Positions 39,615 to 50,294 of a DNA stretch of 61,377 nt are shown here, one piece after another. Made by a program: the position numbers and the translations under genes. The stretch is from the NCBI RefSeq assembly GCF_024345855.1, contig NZ_JAGQBX010000010.1, positions 1 through 61,377 on the forward strand. The letters run 5' to 3'. Source of the stretch: Synechococcus sp. GreenBA-s. Its GTDB lineage: Bacteria > Cyanobacteriota > Cyanobacteriia > PCC-6307 > Cyanobiaceae. The notes under the pieces were generated by a model, which saw only the letters and a program-made list of their open reading frames with translations, was not told the DNA's origin and did no database searches. Positions within the stretch are counted from its first letter, which is position 1, and every line of letters starts with the position of its first letter.

Positions 39615-42592
39615 GAAATCGCCTCCTGTTGGCGGTAGAGGGCGTAGTAGCGGCCGCGCTGGTCCATCAGCTGTTGGTGCGTGCCAGTTTCAACGATCGC
39701 GCCGCGGTCCATCATCACGATGAGATCAGCGCTGCGAATCGTGCTCAGACGGTGGGTGATGAAGAACACCGTGCAATCCTTGAGGGTGCTGCGCAGGTTT
39801 TCGCAGACCTGCCGCTCGGTTTCATAGTCGAGGGCGCTGGTGGCTTCATCCATCACCAGCAGCTTGGGATTGCTCAGCAAGGTGCGGGCAATGGCGATGC
39901 GCTGGCGCTGGCCGCCGCTGAGGCCGGCACCCCGTTCCCCCACCGGTGTGCTGTAGCCCGATGACAACTCCATGATGAAATCGTGGGCCGCCGCCACCCT
40001 CGCCGCCGCCACGATCGCCTCGCTGCTGGCTTCGGGGTCGGTGAGGGCGATGTTCTCGTTGATCGTGCCCGAGAAGAGCAGGGGATCCTGCGGCACGATG
40101 CCGATCTGCCGGCGAAGGGAATAGAGCTCCACCTTGTCGATGTCGTAGCCATCGATCAGGATGCGTCCCTGCTGGGGGGAATAGAGGCGTGGCAGCAGCT
40201 TCATCAGCGTGCTCTTGCCACTGCCGCTCTGGCCCACGACCCCCACAAAGGTTCCTGCCGGAACGGTGAGGTTCACATTGCGCAGAATCGGCGGCGTCGC
40301 CGGGGAGAAGCTGAAGCTCAGATCCTCAAAGCGCACCTCACCCCGCAGGGGGGGCAGGGACATCTTCTGCTGGTCGGCCTCGCTGGATTCCTGGGGGGTG
40401 TCCACCACGTCGGCCAGCCGCTCGAACGACACCCGCAGCTCCTGGATGCTCTGCCAGATGGTGGTGAGCCGCAGCAGGGGCTGGGTCACGTAGCTGCTGA
40501 TGATGCGGAAGGCGATCAGCTGGCCCAGGGTGAGCTGGCCATTGAGCACGAGCACGGCGCCAACCCACAGCACCAACAGCTGCGACACCTTCTGCAGCCA
40601 CTGGCTGGTTTCGCTGACGGCCGTGCCGGTGATCGTCTTCTGGAAGGTGAGGGCCATGTACTGGCTGTAGCGCTCCTGCCAGGTCCAGCGGCTCACCATT
40701 TCCACGTTCTGGGCCTTCACCGTCTGGATGCCGGAGAGCACCTCCACGAGGTGGCTCTGGGTGCGGGCGTTGGCCTCGGCGGCCTGGCGGAACTGGCGGC
40801 GGAACAGCGGTGCCCCCACGAAGGTGATGAACACCTGGATCGGCACCACAAGCAGGGCCACAATCGTGAGCAACCAGCTGTAGAGCGCCATCACCAGGAT
40901 GTAGATCACTGAGAAAGCAGCATCCAGAACCGTGGTGAGCGCCTGGCCGGTGAGGAAATTGCGGATCTTCTCCAGCTCGGCGATGCGGCTGGAGAGTTCG
41001 CCCACCGGACGGCGATCGAAGTAGCCCAGGGGCAGGCGCAGCAGGTGATCGATCACCTCGGCCCCCAGGCGCATGTCGATGCGGTTGGTGGTTTCGGCAA
41101 ACAGGAAGGTACGCAGGCTGTTGATCACCCCCTCCAGCAGCGACACCACTACCAGGGCAATGCCGAGCACCTGCAGGGTGTCGAGGCTGCGCTGGCTGAT
41201 CACCTTGTCGATGATCACCTGAATCAACAGCGGATTGGCCAGGGTGAACAGCTGCACCACGAAGGAGGCCGCCAGCACCTGGAACAGCACGCCCCGGTAT
41301 TGCTTGATCGCCGGCCAGAACCAGGCCGGCCCGAAGCGTGCTTCCGGCGTGCTCACCATCCGGTCGAACACCAGCATCTGCAGCCCCTCGGGGAAGCGCT
41401 CGCCGATCTGCTTGGGGCTGAGCTCAACCCAGCCATCGGCGGGTGATGCCACGGTGATCCCTGCCTCGCCGCTGGCGGTGATCAGGGCAAAGGCGTTGCC
41501 CCAGGGCACGAGGGCCGGGGTCTGCAGGCGATTGGCCACCGCCAGTGGCACCTGGGTGCTCATCACGTAGAGACCAAGGTTGGCCGCCAGCTGGCCGCAG
41601 AGCTGCAGGCTGGGGTTGTGGCCGCGCCGCTCGGCATCCTGGAGCACCTTCTCGATCGCATCGCGCCGATAGGGCAGCCCCATCAGCCGGCTGATCATCT
41701 GGAAGCAGGCCAGCGTGACCTCAAACGGCCGCTCGGCCCGTATCAGCAGGGCTTTCGGTGCTCCGGGCCCGCTCCCCTGGGGCTGGGCGATGGCCAGCGA
41801 GCTGCGGCCCGGCAGCTCGGGGGCATCCACGATCTCGGGTGCCTGGCCATTCGATGCGGCTCCGTTGCCGGCCTGGGCGGCGGCTGCTTCGGGCACCCGC
41901 GCCAGCTGCTCGATCAGGCTGGCCGGTAGGCCGATCAGCCGCAGGGGCAGGGGCGAACTCTGCCGCGGCAGGCTCTGGCCGGGGTCCAGGCGATCGCTCA
42001 GGCTCAGGTCGCTGCCGCTGCCGCCCGCCACATGCACCTCCAGCCCAGCGTCCGAGGCCTGCGCGATGGCCGCTGGGTCGGCCGCGACCACCGTGGCGCC
42101 CCGCTTGGCGGCCGCAGCCAGGGCGTCGGCCAGGGACACATCGCTGCGGTGAGCCCGCTGCAGCAGTTCCCGGATCAGCGCAGCCAGTTCTGCGGGAAAC
42201 AGCGTGGCGCTGCACCAGGCGCGGAAGCTCGGCTCCTGCTCGAACAGTTTCAGGATCAGGGCGTCTGGAATCGCCGCTGCCACCAGTTCGCTGCTGGCGG
42301 ACACCTCTTCACAGGGCAGCGCCCGCAGCAGCGACACCAGGCCTACCAGGTGGCCAGCCCCCAGCTTGGCCAGGGTCACCAGCTTGCCCCGGTCGCGGCC
42401 CAGCAGGCGGGCATGACCCTGGAGGATCACCAGCACCTTGCTGGGGATCAACTCCTCCTGGGAAAGGATCTGGCCTGGCCGGAAGCGCACATACACCGTG
42501 CCGTTCGCCAGCTGCTCCTGGGCCGTCTGGGACAGGCCGTCAAAAGCCGGGTGTCCGAGGGCGGCAAGGGAGGGATTGGGGGATGTCGTCAT
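39611..42592 (-). CDS. type I secretion ABC exporter with N-terminal cyclic-nucleotide-binding-like domain
   Basis: A 993-residue exporter with four parts. Residues about 15-135 resemble a cNMP-binding (Crp-like) beta-roll (YVRFRPGQILSQEE, LVILQGHARLLGRDRGK, GAGHLVGLVSLL). After a variable linker, about 280-420 is a C39-peptidase-like domain (VTLACFQMISRLMGLPY) whose catalytic set looks degenerate, as in HlyB-type exporters that do not cleave cargo. About 430-725 is the membrane domain with six helices. About 745-993 is the ATPase: GQSGSGKSTLMKL (Walker A), LSGGQRQRIAIAR (signature), LLVMDEATSALD (Walker B). Overlaps hlyD and the PPIase gene by ATGA on both sides. Confidence 0.92.
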   Translation of the reverse strand: MTTSPNPSLAALGHPAFDGLSQTAQEQLANGTVYVRFRPGQILSQEELIPSKVLVILQGHARLLGRDRGKLVTLAKLGAGHLVGLVSLLRALPCEEVSASSELVAAAIPDALILKLFEQEPSFRAWCSATLFPAELAALIRELLQRAHRSDVSLADALAAAAKRGATVVAADPAAIAQASDAGLEVHVAGGSGSDLSLSDRLDPGQSLPRQSSPLPLRLIGLPASLIEQLARVPEAAAAQAGNGAASNGQAPEIVDAPELPGRSSLAIAQPQGSGPGAPKALLIRAERPFEVTLACFQMISRLMGLPYRRDAIEKVLQDAERRGHNPSLQLCGQLAANLGLYVMSTQVPLAVANRLQTPALVPWGNAFALITASGEAGITVASPADGWVELSPKQIGERFPEGLQMLVFDRMVSTPEARFGPAWFWPAIKQYRGVLFQVLAASFVVQLFTLANPLLIQVIIDKVISQRSLDTLQVLGIALVVVSLLEGVINSLRTFLFAETTNRIDMRLGAEVIDHLLRLPLGYFDRRPVGELSSRIAELEKIRNFLTGQALTTVLDAAFSVIYILVMALYSWLLTIVALLVVPIQVFITFVGAPLFRRQFRQAAEANARTQSHLVEVLSGIQTVKAQNVEMVSRWTWQERYSQYMALTFQKTITGTAVSETSQWLQKVSQLLVLWVGAVLVLNGQLTLGQLIAFRIISSYVTQPLLRLTTIWQSIQELRVSFERLADVVDTPQESSEADQQKMSLPPLRGEVRFEDLSFSFSPATPPILRNVNLTVPAGTFVGVVGQSGSGKSTLMKLLPRLYSPQQGRILIDGYDIDKVELYSLRRQIGIVPQDPLLFSGTINENIALTDPEASSEAIVAAARVAAAHDFIMELSSGYSTPVGERGAGLSGGQRQRIAIARTLLSNPKLLVMDEATSALDYETERQVCENLRSTLKDCTVFFITHRLSTIRSADLIVMMDRGAIVETGTHQQLMDQRGRYYALYRQQEAIS

Positions 42593-43341
42593 CCGTTGGA
42601 GATCGGGCTGGCGGGGCTGGAGCTGGTGCCTGCGGATTGAAGGAGGTGCGCGATTCTAAGCGTGGCCTCCTCCTGAACCCACTCCTGGAAGAGCTCGTAG
42701 GCCATCTGCCGGGCCGTGGCCTCGTTGAAGCTGGCATGGATGTAGCGGTCCAGTCGCACCACCACCCACCAGTTCACCAGGCGGAACGGTTCCAGCAGCT
42801 CGCCCTCCTGGGCCGTGCGCAGCCGCTCGGCCAGCTGCGGGTGGGCACTGGTGAGGGGCTTGGGGCCGATCACTCCGGAACTGTCACGCTCCGGCCCCTC
42901 TGAGTGCTGGCCTGCCAGCTGGGCAAAGCTGGCTTCGCCGTTGGCGATCTGGAAGTAGAGCTCACGGGCCAGGGCGCCATCCTGGATCCGCAGCAGGCTG
43001 TACACCACCTGATCCAGCTGGGTCTTGCGCTGCAGGAAGCGGGCCTCCGCCTTGGGAGCGTGGTGCTCCTCGCAGTAACGCTGGATCCGCAGCGGCAGCA
43101 GGGCCTGCCAGGCCAGATCGTCGCGCGTCCAGCCATGGGTGCGGGCCATCTGGCTGGCCAGCGCCTCGGGATCGGCCTTGCCGCCGAAGTTGGCGATGGC
43201 CTGCTGCTGCTCCTCCTCGGAGAGGGCGATGGCCCCCACCGCCTCGGCCACGATCTCGTGCTCCACCAGGTTGCGCAGCAGATTGCGCTGACGCAGGCGA
43301 TCCAGGGCGGCCGGGGGAAACGTGGTGCTCAGCTCGTTCAT
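42589..43341 (-). CDS. parvulin/SurA-like peptidyl-prolyl isomerase of a type I secretion operon
   Basis: A 250-residue protein: an N-terminal helical part (LDRLRQRNLLRNLVEHEIVAEAVG) and LRIQRYCEEHHAP like SurA N-domains, then a parvulin-like core about residues 125-200 (LYFQIANGEASFAQLAGQHSEGPERDSSGVIGPKPL; the rotamase strand ends LLEPFRLVNWWVVVRLD). No signal peptide, so it is probably cytosolic. It is the first gene of the operon PPIase-ABC-HlyD, overlapping the exporter start by four bases. In cyanobacteria such PPIases often accompany T1SS genes, suggesting they keep the RTX substrate export-competent; this is inference. Confidence 0.8.
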   Translation of the reverse strand: MNELSTTFPPAALDRLRQRNLLRNLVEHEIVAEAVGAIALSEEEQQQAIANFGGKADPEALASQMARTHGWTRDDLAWQALLPLRIQRYCEEHHAPKAEARFLQRKTQLDQVVYSLLRIQDGALARELYFQIANGEASFAQLAGQHSEGPERDSSGVIGPKPLTSAHPQLAERLRTAQEGELLEPFRLVNWWVVVRLDRYIHASFNEATARQMAYELFQEWVQEEATLRIAHLLQSAGTSSSPASPISNG

Positions 43342-43438
43342 GGGGCCACCCTATGGCTGGCTGCTGTCGGCCCCGCCGCCGGCTGGGGCGGCCCTGCGGC
43401 TGTCCCGCCGGTGGGCCGGCGCTTGCCCTGCAGCTGGT

Positions 43439-43468
43439 TTGACCCCGGGGACCCCCGTGGTGCATACT
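43439..43468 (+). promoter_or_regulatory. sigma70-type promoter of tRNA-Gly
   Basis: TTGACC at 43439-43444, an 18-nt spacer and CATACT at 43463-43468. Transcription would start near 43475, about 47 nt before the mature tRNA. Confidence 0.55.
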
Positions 43469-43521
43469 TTCTCCATCGGCGAACGCCGGACGCAGCGGGC
43501 TTCAATTTGAAGCCTGTCTCT

Positions 43522-43593
43522 GCGGATGTAGCTCAGTGGTAGAGCATCTCCTTGCCAAGGAGAGGGTCGAGAGTTCGAATCTCTTCATCCGCT
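43522..43593 (+). tRNA. tRNA-Gly (anticodon GCC)
   Basis: A 72-nt cloverleaf: acceptor GCGGATG/CATCCGC, D arm GCTC..GAGC, anticodon stem TCTCC/GGAGA with loop TTGCCAA (anticodon GCC), 5-nt variable loop and T arm GAGAG-TTCGAAT-CTCTT. Discriminator base is T, normal for tRNA-Gly. CCA is not encoded. It reads GGC and GGT, abundant in this GC-rich genome. Confidence 0.97.
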
Positions 43594-43655
43594 TATTAAT
43601 TGCTTAGGCCTGAAGTTTCACGCTTCACGTCTTGTCCCAGCGCTCCGGCCCTGAG

Positions 43656-44162
43656 TTAACCAGTTTTCTTGATCTGCTGTCTCAGCAGTAGCTTCTGGCT
43701 GGGCATCTCGGCAAAGCCGAGCTGGCGGTAGAAGCCGGCGCTGTTGGTCGTCATCAGATAGGTCCGCTCCACGCCCCTGAGCAGCGGTGCTTCCAGCAGC
43801 AGCGTCACCAGCTCGCGCCCAAGTCCCTGGCCCTGGTAGGCCTCCGCCACCACCACATCCCAGAGCGCGGCCCGATACACCCCATCGCTGCTGGCCCGGC
43901 CGAAGCCCACCAGCTGCCGGCCATCCCAGGCACTCACGGCGGCCTGGCTGTGGCGCAGCATCCGGCGCAGATCCCCGGCGCTGCGGCCGGCGGCCCAGAA
44001 GCTGTGGTCGTTCAGCAGGGCCCGCAGCTGGCCGATGGCTCCCACCGGTCGCCATCCGGCCCCAAGCCCCAGGCGCAGGGCCGGGGCGCCTGGAGCGTGC
44101 CGAATCAGCCGGAGCGCCGCAGCCTCGGGGCGGGAGTCGGGGTCGGCTGAGTGAAGCGCCAT
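43656..44162 (-). CDS. GNAT-family N-acetyltransferase
   Basis: A 168-residue GNAT enzyme. LWDVVVAEAYQGQGLGRELVTLLLE is the acetyl-CoA-binding block with the Q/R-x-x-G-x-G/A loop QGQGLG (about residues 113-118), and TNSAGFYRQLGF the motif B region with the general-acid Tyr. The N-terminal 40 residues are variable. Substrate cannot be told; such proteins may acetylate amines, antibiotics or protein N-termini. Start ATG 44162 lies 73 nt from the divergent GT4 start. Confidence 0.85.
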   Translation of the reverse strand: MALHSADPDSRPEAAALRLIRHAPGAPALRLGLGAGWRPVGAIGQLRALLNDHSFWAAGRSAGDLRRMLRHSQAAVSAWDGRQLVGFGRASSDGVYRAALWDVVVAEAYQGQGLGRELVTLLLEAPLLRGVERTYLMTTNSAGFYRQLGFAEMPSQKLLLRQQIKKTG

Positions 44163-44235
44163 GGGCCGATCTTCGCGCGTCGCCCTGCTCCAGACTGCGT
44201 CCTAACCCGTCGAGTCAGCCTCGGGAGGCGAACGC

Positions 44236-45945
44236 GTGCCACTGCAGACCATCGAGGAGCTGGCGCTGTTCCATCCCCCTGGCCGTTTCGTGCTTCCAGG
44301 CAATCCCTTCGGCAAGGACGTGGCCAACGGCGCCCTGTTCCGTGCCCTGGCCCGCCATGGCGGCTACCGCCAGCTGAACGTGCTCCACCAGGGCGGCCTC
44401 TCCCCCGACCAGATCGCCGAGGGGCTGTTCGCCGAGGGGGAAGCAGCTCCGGCGGTGGGAGGTGGCTCCCTCTGGTCCACCGCCATTCCGGCCCGCAGCG
44501 GAGTCTTATTGCGGGGGCAGCCCTACCTCTCGGAACTGGCCTGGCTGCGCCGCCGCAGCGAAGGCCGCGACGACCCCTACAGCCTGGTGGGTCTGATCCA
44601 CACCCTGGCGCCCCCCTTCGTGCGCGAGAGCATCGGCGCCACGGGGGTGGCGCCTGTCCAATCCTGGGATGCCCTGGTCTGCACGTCGCCGGCCGTGCAG
44701 CAGGCCCTCCGCGAGATGTTCGACGCCTGGGGCGACTACCTACGCGAGCGCTTCGGTGGCAGCCGGATGGCCCTGCCCGAGCTAGCCCTGATTCCCCTGG
44801 CGGTGGAGGTGGAGACGATCGCGGCCCAGGCCGCCTCCACTGCCGCCCGCGCCGCCCTGCGCGCTCGCCTGGGCATCGCTGAGGACGACCTGCTGGTGCT
44901 CTGGCTGGGGCGGCTCTCCTACTTCGAGAAGGCCTTCCCCCAGGTGATGTTCCAGGCGGTGCAGGCCGCGGCCCGGCAGGCCGGCGTGCGCGTGCACTTC
45001 GCCCTGGTGGGCTGGTTTCCCAACGGCGAAGCCGATCAGGAGCTCTATCGCCAGGCGGCTGATGCCTATGCCAGCGACGTGAACGTGCTGGTGCTCGATG
45101 GCAACGACCAGGCCACCGTGGCCCAGAGCTGGGCCGCCGCCGACATCTTTCTCTCCCTGGTGGACAACATCCAGGAGACCTTCGGCCTGGCGCCGGTGGA
45201 GGCCATGGCCGCCGGACTGCCCGTGGTGGTGAGCGACTGGGATGGCTACCGCTACACCGTGCGCGATGGGGTGGAGGGCTTTCTCATCCCTACCCTCGGT
45301 GCCCCCGGTGGTGCCCCTGGCCAGTTGTTGGCCCACCTCCACACCCTGGGCCTCGAGACTTACCAGACCTACGCCGGTGCCGTGGCCCAGCACACCGCCG
45401 TGCACGGGGGCCAGGCCGCCGCAGCCCTGGCGCGGCTGATCACCTCGCCGGAGCTGCGGGCCTCGATGGGGGCGGCCGGCCAGCGGCGGGCCCGCCAGAT
45501 GTTCTCCTGGCCGGTGGTGGTGGCCCAGTACAACGAGCTCTTCCGTGAACTCGCCCAGCGGCGCCACGGCGCCCAGGCCCAGGCAGGGGCGGCCTCGCCC
45601 CACCGGATCAGCCCGCTGCGGGGTGATCCCTTTGCCGATTTCGCCGGCTTCGCCACCACCGTGCTTGAGCCGGACACCCGTTTGCGCCTGGGTTCCGGGG
45701 TGGCTGGGCCGCAGGCCCTGGCTCGAACCCAGGCCGTGGCCCTCGATCGGATGTACCCCGGCCTGCGGGGCAGCCCGGAGGAGGCGGCCCGGCTGCTGGC
45801 CCTGGTGGCCGCGGCCGATCCGGTTCAGGGCTGCTCCGTGGCCGAGCTCACCGACGGCTTTGCGCCAGCCCGGCACCCCTTCCTCGCCACCACCCTCGTG
45901 TGGCTGGCCAAGCTGGGGCTGCTCGACTGGCTGCCTCCGGGCTGA
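44236..45945 (+). CDS. GT4-type glycosyltransferase with extra C-terminal domain
   Basis: A 569-residue GT-B enzyme. The donor half has LLVLWLGRLSYFEKAFPQ (about residues 215-232), VHFALVGWFPNGE, and IQETFGLAPVEAMAAGLPVV with the SDWDGYRYTVRDGVEGFLIPT stretch (about 313-355). Beyond the GT fold the final ~110 residues form a helical domain (SPEEAARLLALVAAADPV, LVWLAKLGLLDWLPPG). The C-terminal winged-helix-like domain also ends a second copy at 57263-58960. The paralogues share DALVCTSPA / DALVCSSRA and the SDWDGYR box. GTG start at 44236. Glycan role inferred. The two share no neighbours, so dispersed paralogues. Confidence 0.83.
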   Translation: MPLQTIEELALFHPPGRFVLPGNPFGKDVANGALFRALARHGGYRQLNVLHQGGLSPDQIAEGLFAEGEAAPAVGGGSLWSTAIPARSGVLLRGQPYLSELAWLRRRSEGRDDPYSLVGLIHTLAPPFVRESIGATGVAPVQSWDALVCTSPAVQQALREMFDAWGDYLRERFGGSRMALPELALIPLAVEVETIAAQAASTAARAALRARLGIAEDDLLVLWLGRLSYFEKAFPQVMFQAVQAAARQAGVRVHFALVGWFPNGEADQELYRQAADAYASDVNVLVLDGNDQATVAQSWAAADIFLSLVDNIQETFGLAPVEAMAAGLPVVVSDWDGYRYTVRDGVEGFLIPTLGAPGGAPGQLLAHLHTLGLETYQTYAGAVAQHTAVHGGQAAAALARLITSPELRASMGAAGQRRARQMFSWPVVVAQYNELFRELAQRRHGAQAQAGAASPHRISPLRGDPFADFAGFATTVLEPDTRLRLGSGVAGPQALARTQAVALDRMYPGLRGSPEEAARLLALVAAADPVQGCSVAELTDGFAPARHPFLATTLVWLAKLGLLDWLPPG

Positions 45946-46008
45946 GTCGCGGGCCCGGCGGCAGCGGCCCTCAGTAGGCTGACCCTCAACGCGATCCGGC
46001 CCCTCCCC

Positions 46009-48885
46009 ATGCTCAAGCTGCTGCTGGGTGATCCCAATGCCCGCAAGCTGAAGCGCTACCAGCCGATCGTCTCCGACGTCAGCCTGCTGGAGGAGGAGGT
46101 GTCGACGCTGTCGGATGACGAGCTGCGGGGTCTGACGGCCGAGTTCCGCCAGAAGCTCGCGGCCCTGCAGCAGGAGTGCGCCGGCCGGGGCCTGAGCCGG
46201 GAGGTCACCCTGGAGCGGGAGCGCAAGCTGCTCGATGAGCTGCTGCCCCAGGCCTTCGCCGTGGTGCGCGAGGCCGGCAAGCGGGTGCTGGGCATGCGCC
46301 ACTTCGATGTGCAGCTGATCGGCGGCATGGTGCTGCACGACGGCCAGATCGCCGAGATGAAGACAGGCGAGGGCAAGACCCTGGTGGCCACCCTGCCCGC
46401 CTACCTCAACGCCCTCACCGGCCGCGGCGTGCATGTGGTGACGGTGAACGACTACCTGGCCCGCCGCGACGCGGAGTGGATGGGCCAGATCCACCGCTTC
46501 CTCGGCCTCTCCGTGGGCCTGATCCAGCAGGAGATGGCTCCGGCCGAGCGCCGCCGCAACTACGGCTGCGACATCACCTACGCCACCAACTCGGAGCTCG
46601 GCTTCGACTACCTGCGCGACAACATGGCGACCGACATCGCCGAGGTGGTGCAGCGCGACTTCCACTACTGCGTGATCGACGAGGTCGACTCAATCCTGAT
46701 CGACGAGGCCCGCACGCCGTTGATCATCTCCGGCCAGGTGGAGCGGCCCCAGGAGAAATACCAGCGGGCCTCCGAAGTGGCCGCCGCCCTGGTGCGGGCC
46801 GAGGGCCTCACCAAGGACGGCATCGAGCCTGAGGGCGACTACGAGGTGGATGAGAAGCAGCGCAACGTGACCCTCACTGACGAGGGCTACGCCAAGGCGG
46901 AGGAGCTGCTGGGGGTGACAGACCTGTTTGATCCCGCCGACCCATGGGCGCATTACATCGGCAATGCCCTCAAGGCCAAGGAGTTGTTCATCAAGGACGT
47001 GAACTACATCGTGCGTGGCGGCGAGGCCGTGATCGTGGATGAGTTCACGGGTCGGGTGATGCCGGGCCGCCGCTGGAGCGATGGCCAGCACCAGGCGATC
47101 GAGGCCAAGGAAAACCTGCCGATCCAGCCCGAAACCCAGACCCTCGCCTCAATCACTTACCAGAACTTCTTCCTGCTCTACCCGCGCCTGGCCGGCATGA
47201 CCGGCACCGCCAAGACCGAGGAGGTGGAATTCGAGAAGACCTACAAACTCGAGGTCACGATCGTGCCCACCAACCGGCCCCGCTCCCGGGCCGACTGGAC
47301 CGATCAGGTGTACAAGAACGAGACCGCCAAATGGCGGGCCGTGGCCCTGGAAACCGCCGAGATCCACAAGCAGGGCCGGCCGGTGCTGGTGGGCACCACC
47401 AGCGTGGAGAAATCCGAGCTGCTCAGCGCCCTGCTGGCGGAGGAGGAGGTCCCCCACAACCTGCTCAACGCCAAGCCGGAGAACGTGGAACGGGAGGCCG
47501 AGATCGTTGCCCAGGCCGGCCGCGCCGGCGCCGTGACCATCGCCACCAACATGGCCGGCCGCGGCACCGACATCATCCTCGGCGGCAACAGCGACTACAT
47601 GGCCCGCCTCAAGTTGCGGGAGGTGCTGCTGCCCCGGCTCGTGCGCCCTGAGGATGGCCACCGTCCGCCCGTGCCGCTGCAGCGGCCGGCGGCCGAGCCG
47701 GCCGCTGGCTTCGGCGCAGTCTCAGGGGCCTCTGCCAAGGTCCCCAGCGAGGCCCGGGCCATCGGTGCCCTCTACCCCTGCGCCCTCAGCGACGCCACGG
47801 AGCGCTCCCTCTCCGAGCTGGCCCAGGATCTGGTGAAGGCCTGGGGCGACCGCCAGCTCACGGTGCTGGAGCTGGAGGACCGCATCGCCCAGGCCGCCGA
47901 GAAGGCCCCCACCGACGATTCCCAAATCCAGGCCCTGCGGGACCTGATCACCCGGGTGAAGGCCGAATACGACGCGGTGGTGAAACAGGAGGAGGTGAAG
48001 GTGCGCGAGGCCGGCGGCCTGCACGTGGTCGGCACCGAGCGCCATGAGTCGCGCCGGGTCGACAACCAGCTGCGCGGCCGCGCCGGCCGCCAGGGCGACC
48101 CCGGATCCACCCGCTTCTTCCTCTCCCTGGAAGACAACCTGCTGCGCATCTTCGGCGGCGACCGCGTCGCCGGTCTGATGAATGCCTTCCGGGTGGAGGA
48201 AGACATGCCGATCGAATCCGGCATGCTCACCCGCTCGCTGGAGGGGGCCCAGAAGAAGGTGGAAACCTACTACTACGACATCCGCAAGCAGGTGTTCGAG
48301 TACGACGAGGTGATGAACAATCAGCGCAAGGCCGTCTACGCCGAACGCCGGCGCGTTCTGGAGGGCCGCGAGCTCAAGCAGCAGGTGATCGGCTACGGCG
48401 AGCGCACCATGGATGACATCGTGGAGGCCTACGTGAACCCCGACCTGCCGCCCGAGGAGTGGGATCTTGCCCGCCTGGTGGCCAAGGTGCAGGAGTTTGT
48501 GTACCTGCTAGAGGATCTCACTCCCGATCAGCTGCAGGGCCTGCAGATGGAGGAGCTCAAGGCCTTCCTGCAGGAGCAGCTGCGCAACGCCTACGACATC
48601 AAGGAGGGCCAGGTCGAGCAGCTGCGCCCCGGCCTGATGCGCGAGGCCGAGCGCTACTTCATCCTCCAGCAGATCGACACCCTTTGGCGCGAGCACCTGC
48701 AGGCCATGGAGGCCCTGCGCGAATCCGTGGGTCTGCGCGGCTATGGCCAGAAGGATCCGCTGATCGAATACAAGAACGAGGGCTATGACATGTTCCTCGA
48801 CATGATGACGTCGATGCGTCGCAACGTGATCTATTCGATGTTCATGTTCCAGCCTCAGATGAGTGCTGCCGAGGCTCAGGCCTGA
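46009..48885 (+). CDS. secA: protein translocase ATPase SecA
   Basis: SecA powers export of unfolded proteins through SecYEG in the plasma membrane and thylakoids. The 958-residue sequence has [17 protein letters not shown] (Walker A), [36 protein letters not shown] (Walker B), GTASVEKSE-like [26 protein letters not shown] and [20 protein letters not shown]. The region around residues 545-610 is a lineage-type insertion rich in Pro/Ala. The C-terminus ends [12 protein letters not shown] without the zinc-binding SecB tail, normal in cyanobacteria. Convergent with wzt, overlapping it by 10 nt. Confidence 0.97.
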   Translation: MLKLLLGDPNARKLKRYQPIVSDVSLLEEEVSTLSDDELRGLTAEFRQKLAALQQECAGRGLSREVTLERERKLLDELLPQAFAVVREAGKRVLGMRHFDVQLIGGMVLHDGQIAEMKTGEGKTLVATLPAYLNALTGRGVHVVTVNDYLARRDAEWMGQIHRFLGLSVGLIQQEMAPAERRRNYGCDITYATNSELGFDYLRDNMATDIAEVVQRDFHYCVIDEVDSILIDEARTPLIISGQVERPQEKYQRASEVAAALVRAEGLTKDGIEPEGDYEVDEKQRNVTLTDEGYAKAEELLGVTDLFDPADPWAHYIGNALKAKELFIKDVNYIVRGGEAVIVDEFTGRVMPGRRWSDGQHQAIEAKENLPIQPETQTLASITYQNFFLLYPRLAGMTGTAKTEEVEFEKTYKLEVTIVPTNRPRSRADWTDQVYKNETAKWRAVALETAEIHKQGRPVLVGTTSVEKSELLSALLAEEEVPHNLLNAKPENVEREAEIVAQAGRAGAVTIATNMAGRGTDIILGGNSDYMARLKLREVLLPRLVRPEDGHRPPVPLQRPAAEPAAGFGAVSGASAKVPSEARAIGALYPCALSDATERSLSELAQDLVKAWGDRQLTVLELEDRIAQAAEKAPTDDSQIQALRDLITRVKAEYDAVVKQEEVKVREAGGLHVVGTERHESRRVDNQLRGRAGRQGDPGSTRFFLSLEDNLLRIFGGDRVAGLMNAFRVEEDMPIESGMLTRSLEGAQKKVETYYYDIRKQVFEYDEVMNNQRKAVYAERRRVLEGRELKQQVIGYGERTMDDIVEAYVNPDLPPEEWDLARLVAKVQEFVYLLEDLTPDQLQGLQMEELKAFLQEQLRNAYDIKEGQVEQLRPGLMREAERYFILQQIDTLWREHLQAMEALRESVGLRGYGQKDPLIEYKNEGYDMFLDMMTSMRRNVIYSMFMFQPQMSAAEAQA

Positions 48886-50294
48886 GGAGCTGCGGCGCCT
48901 TCCAGGCCCGCTAACCTGGGAGGCTTCCGCTGGAGCTGGCAGGCGCCAATCACGGTGACCGCTTGGGTTTCCGTGATGCGCAGGGCCCGGTAATCCACCA
49001 CCCGGTGTAGGAACCGCCGATCACTAGCAGAGCCGGTGGTGACGCCCCCGCCAACGAAATAGAGCCCCGGCCAAAGCCCACCGCTGAAGTGAAAGTGCAC
49101 TGTGAAGCGGCGACCGGCGGCTAGCCGCTTCACAGTGCCGCTCGGATAGGGGTAAGACTGGCCACTGATGCGCACGCCGGTGTGGCTGGCGATGTGGCAG
49201 CTCAAGGCCACATCGCGCAATTCTGTCTCGGCCAGGTAATGGAAGCAGAGCACGAAGTCTTGGCCAAAGGGGAGCACGTTCGCGGCTTCACCGTTGGGCA
49301 GCTCGATGCGCAAATCCTCGATCAGGGCGCCGTGGCTCGGATAAAATTCGGTGCTGAGCGGCTGCAGGTTGGGATCTTGCCAGGACTGGCGTGAATCCGC
49401 CGCCTGTGGCTGCGCTGGTTCTCGCGATGAGGTTGGCTTGGCTGGGCTTGCCTCTGCATCTGGAGAGGTCACATTGCCTTTGCCACCGGGTCGGTCGGGG
49501 CTGAGGCAGGCCTCCCACTCCGCGTCACTGGCGTTGATCAGTCGCTGGTAGGTCACCGTGATCCGGGCGGGCTCCCCCATCAGCCGCGCCCTGCCTTTGT
49601 GCAGCAGCAGGGCCTGGTCGCAGTGCTGGATGATCTGGGGGCAGCTGTGGGTCACCAGCAGCACCGAGGTGCCCCGCTCCTTGAGACGCTCCAGGTGCGC
49701 GTAGCACTTCTTCTGGAACAGCTCGTCGCCCACCGCCAGGGCTTCATCCACCACCAGCAGATCGGGATCGATGTGGGCCTGCACGGCGAAGGCCAGGCGC
49801 ACCACCATGCCGCTGGAGTAGGTCTTCACCGGCTGATCGATGAAGCTGCCGATGTCGGCGAAGGCGAGGATTGCATCGAGGCGCGCCTCGATTTCGGCCC
49901 GGCTCAGCCCCAGCACTGCCGCATTGAGGTGCACGTTCTCGCGACCCGTGAACTCGGGGCTGAAGCCACTGCCCAGCTCCAGTAGGGCTCCGATCCTCCC
50001 CTGGCTGGTCACCCTGCCGCCAGTGGGGCTCAGGGTTCCGCAGAGCAGTTGCAACAGAGTGCTCTTACCGGAGCCGTTGCGGCCCACCACCCCGAGGGTC
50101 TGGCCCCGGGCCAGCTCGAAACTGAGGGGATGCAGGGCCCAGAAGTCGCGGTAGAGCTGGCGCCGCCCGCCCCAGAACGCCTGCAGCAACCGGTCCCGGG
50201 GGTGGTCATAGATCCGATAGCACTTGCTCAGCTCCTCAACACGCAGCACCACATCGCTGGGTGTTGGGCTTGCGGCGATGCTTTCAGAGGACAT
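48876..50294 (-). CDS. wzt: polysaccharide ABC transporter ATP-binding protein with Wzt cargo domain
   Basis: The 472-residue protein has an N-terminal ATPase ([20 protein letters not shown]alker [23 protein letters not shown], the hallmark Wzt/TagH segment; [27 protein letters not shown]alker B) to about residue 250, a Pro/Ser/Gln linker, and a C-terminal beta-sandwich (about 335-465: [31 protein letters not shown]) like the Wzt_C domain, which binds the modified end of the polysaccharide. Overlaps wzm by 11 nt. With wzm it would flip a lipid-linked polymer to the periplasm. Residue 1 taken as MSSES; a longer version is possible. Confidence 0.9.
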   Translation of the reverse strand: MSSESIAASPTPSDVVLRVEELSKCYRIYDHPRDRLLQAFWGGRRQLYRDFWALHPLSFELARGQTLGVVGRNGSGKSTLLQLLCGTLSPTGGRVTSQGRIGALLELGSGFSPEFTGRENVHLNAAVLGLSRAEIEARLDAILAFADIGSFIDQPVKTYSSGMVVRLAFAVQAHIDPDLLVVDEALAVGDELFQKKCYAHLERLKERGTSVLLVTHSCPQIIQHCDQALLLHKGRARLMGEPARITVTYQRLINASDAEWEACLSPDRPGGKGNVTSPDAEASPAKPTSSREPAQPQAADSRQSWQDPNLQPLSTEFYPSHGALIEDLRIELPNGEAANVLPFGQDFVLCFHYLAETELRDVALSCHIASHTGVRISGQSYPYPSGTVKRLAAGRRFTVHFHFSGGLWPGLYFVGGGVTTGSASDRRFLHRVVDYRALRITETQAVTVIGACQLQRKPPRLAGLEGAAAPQA

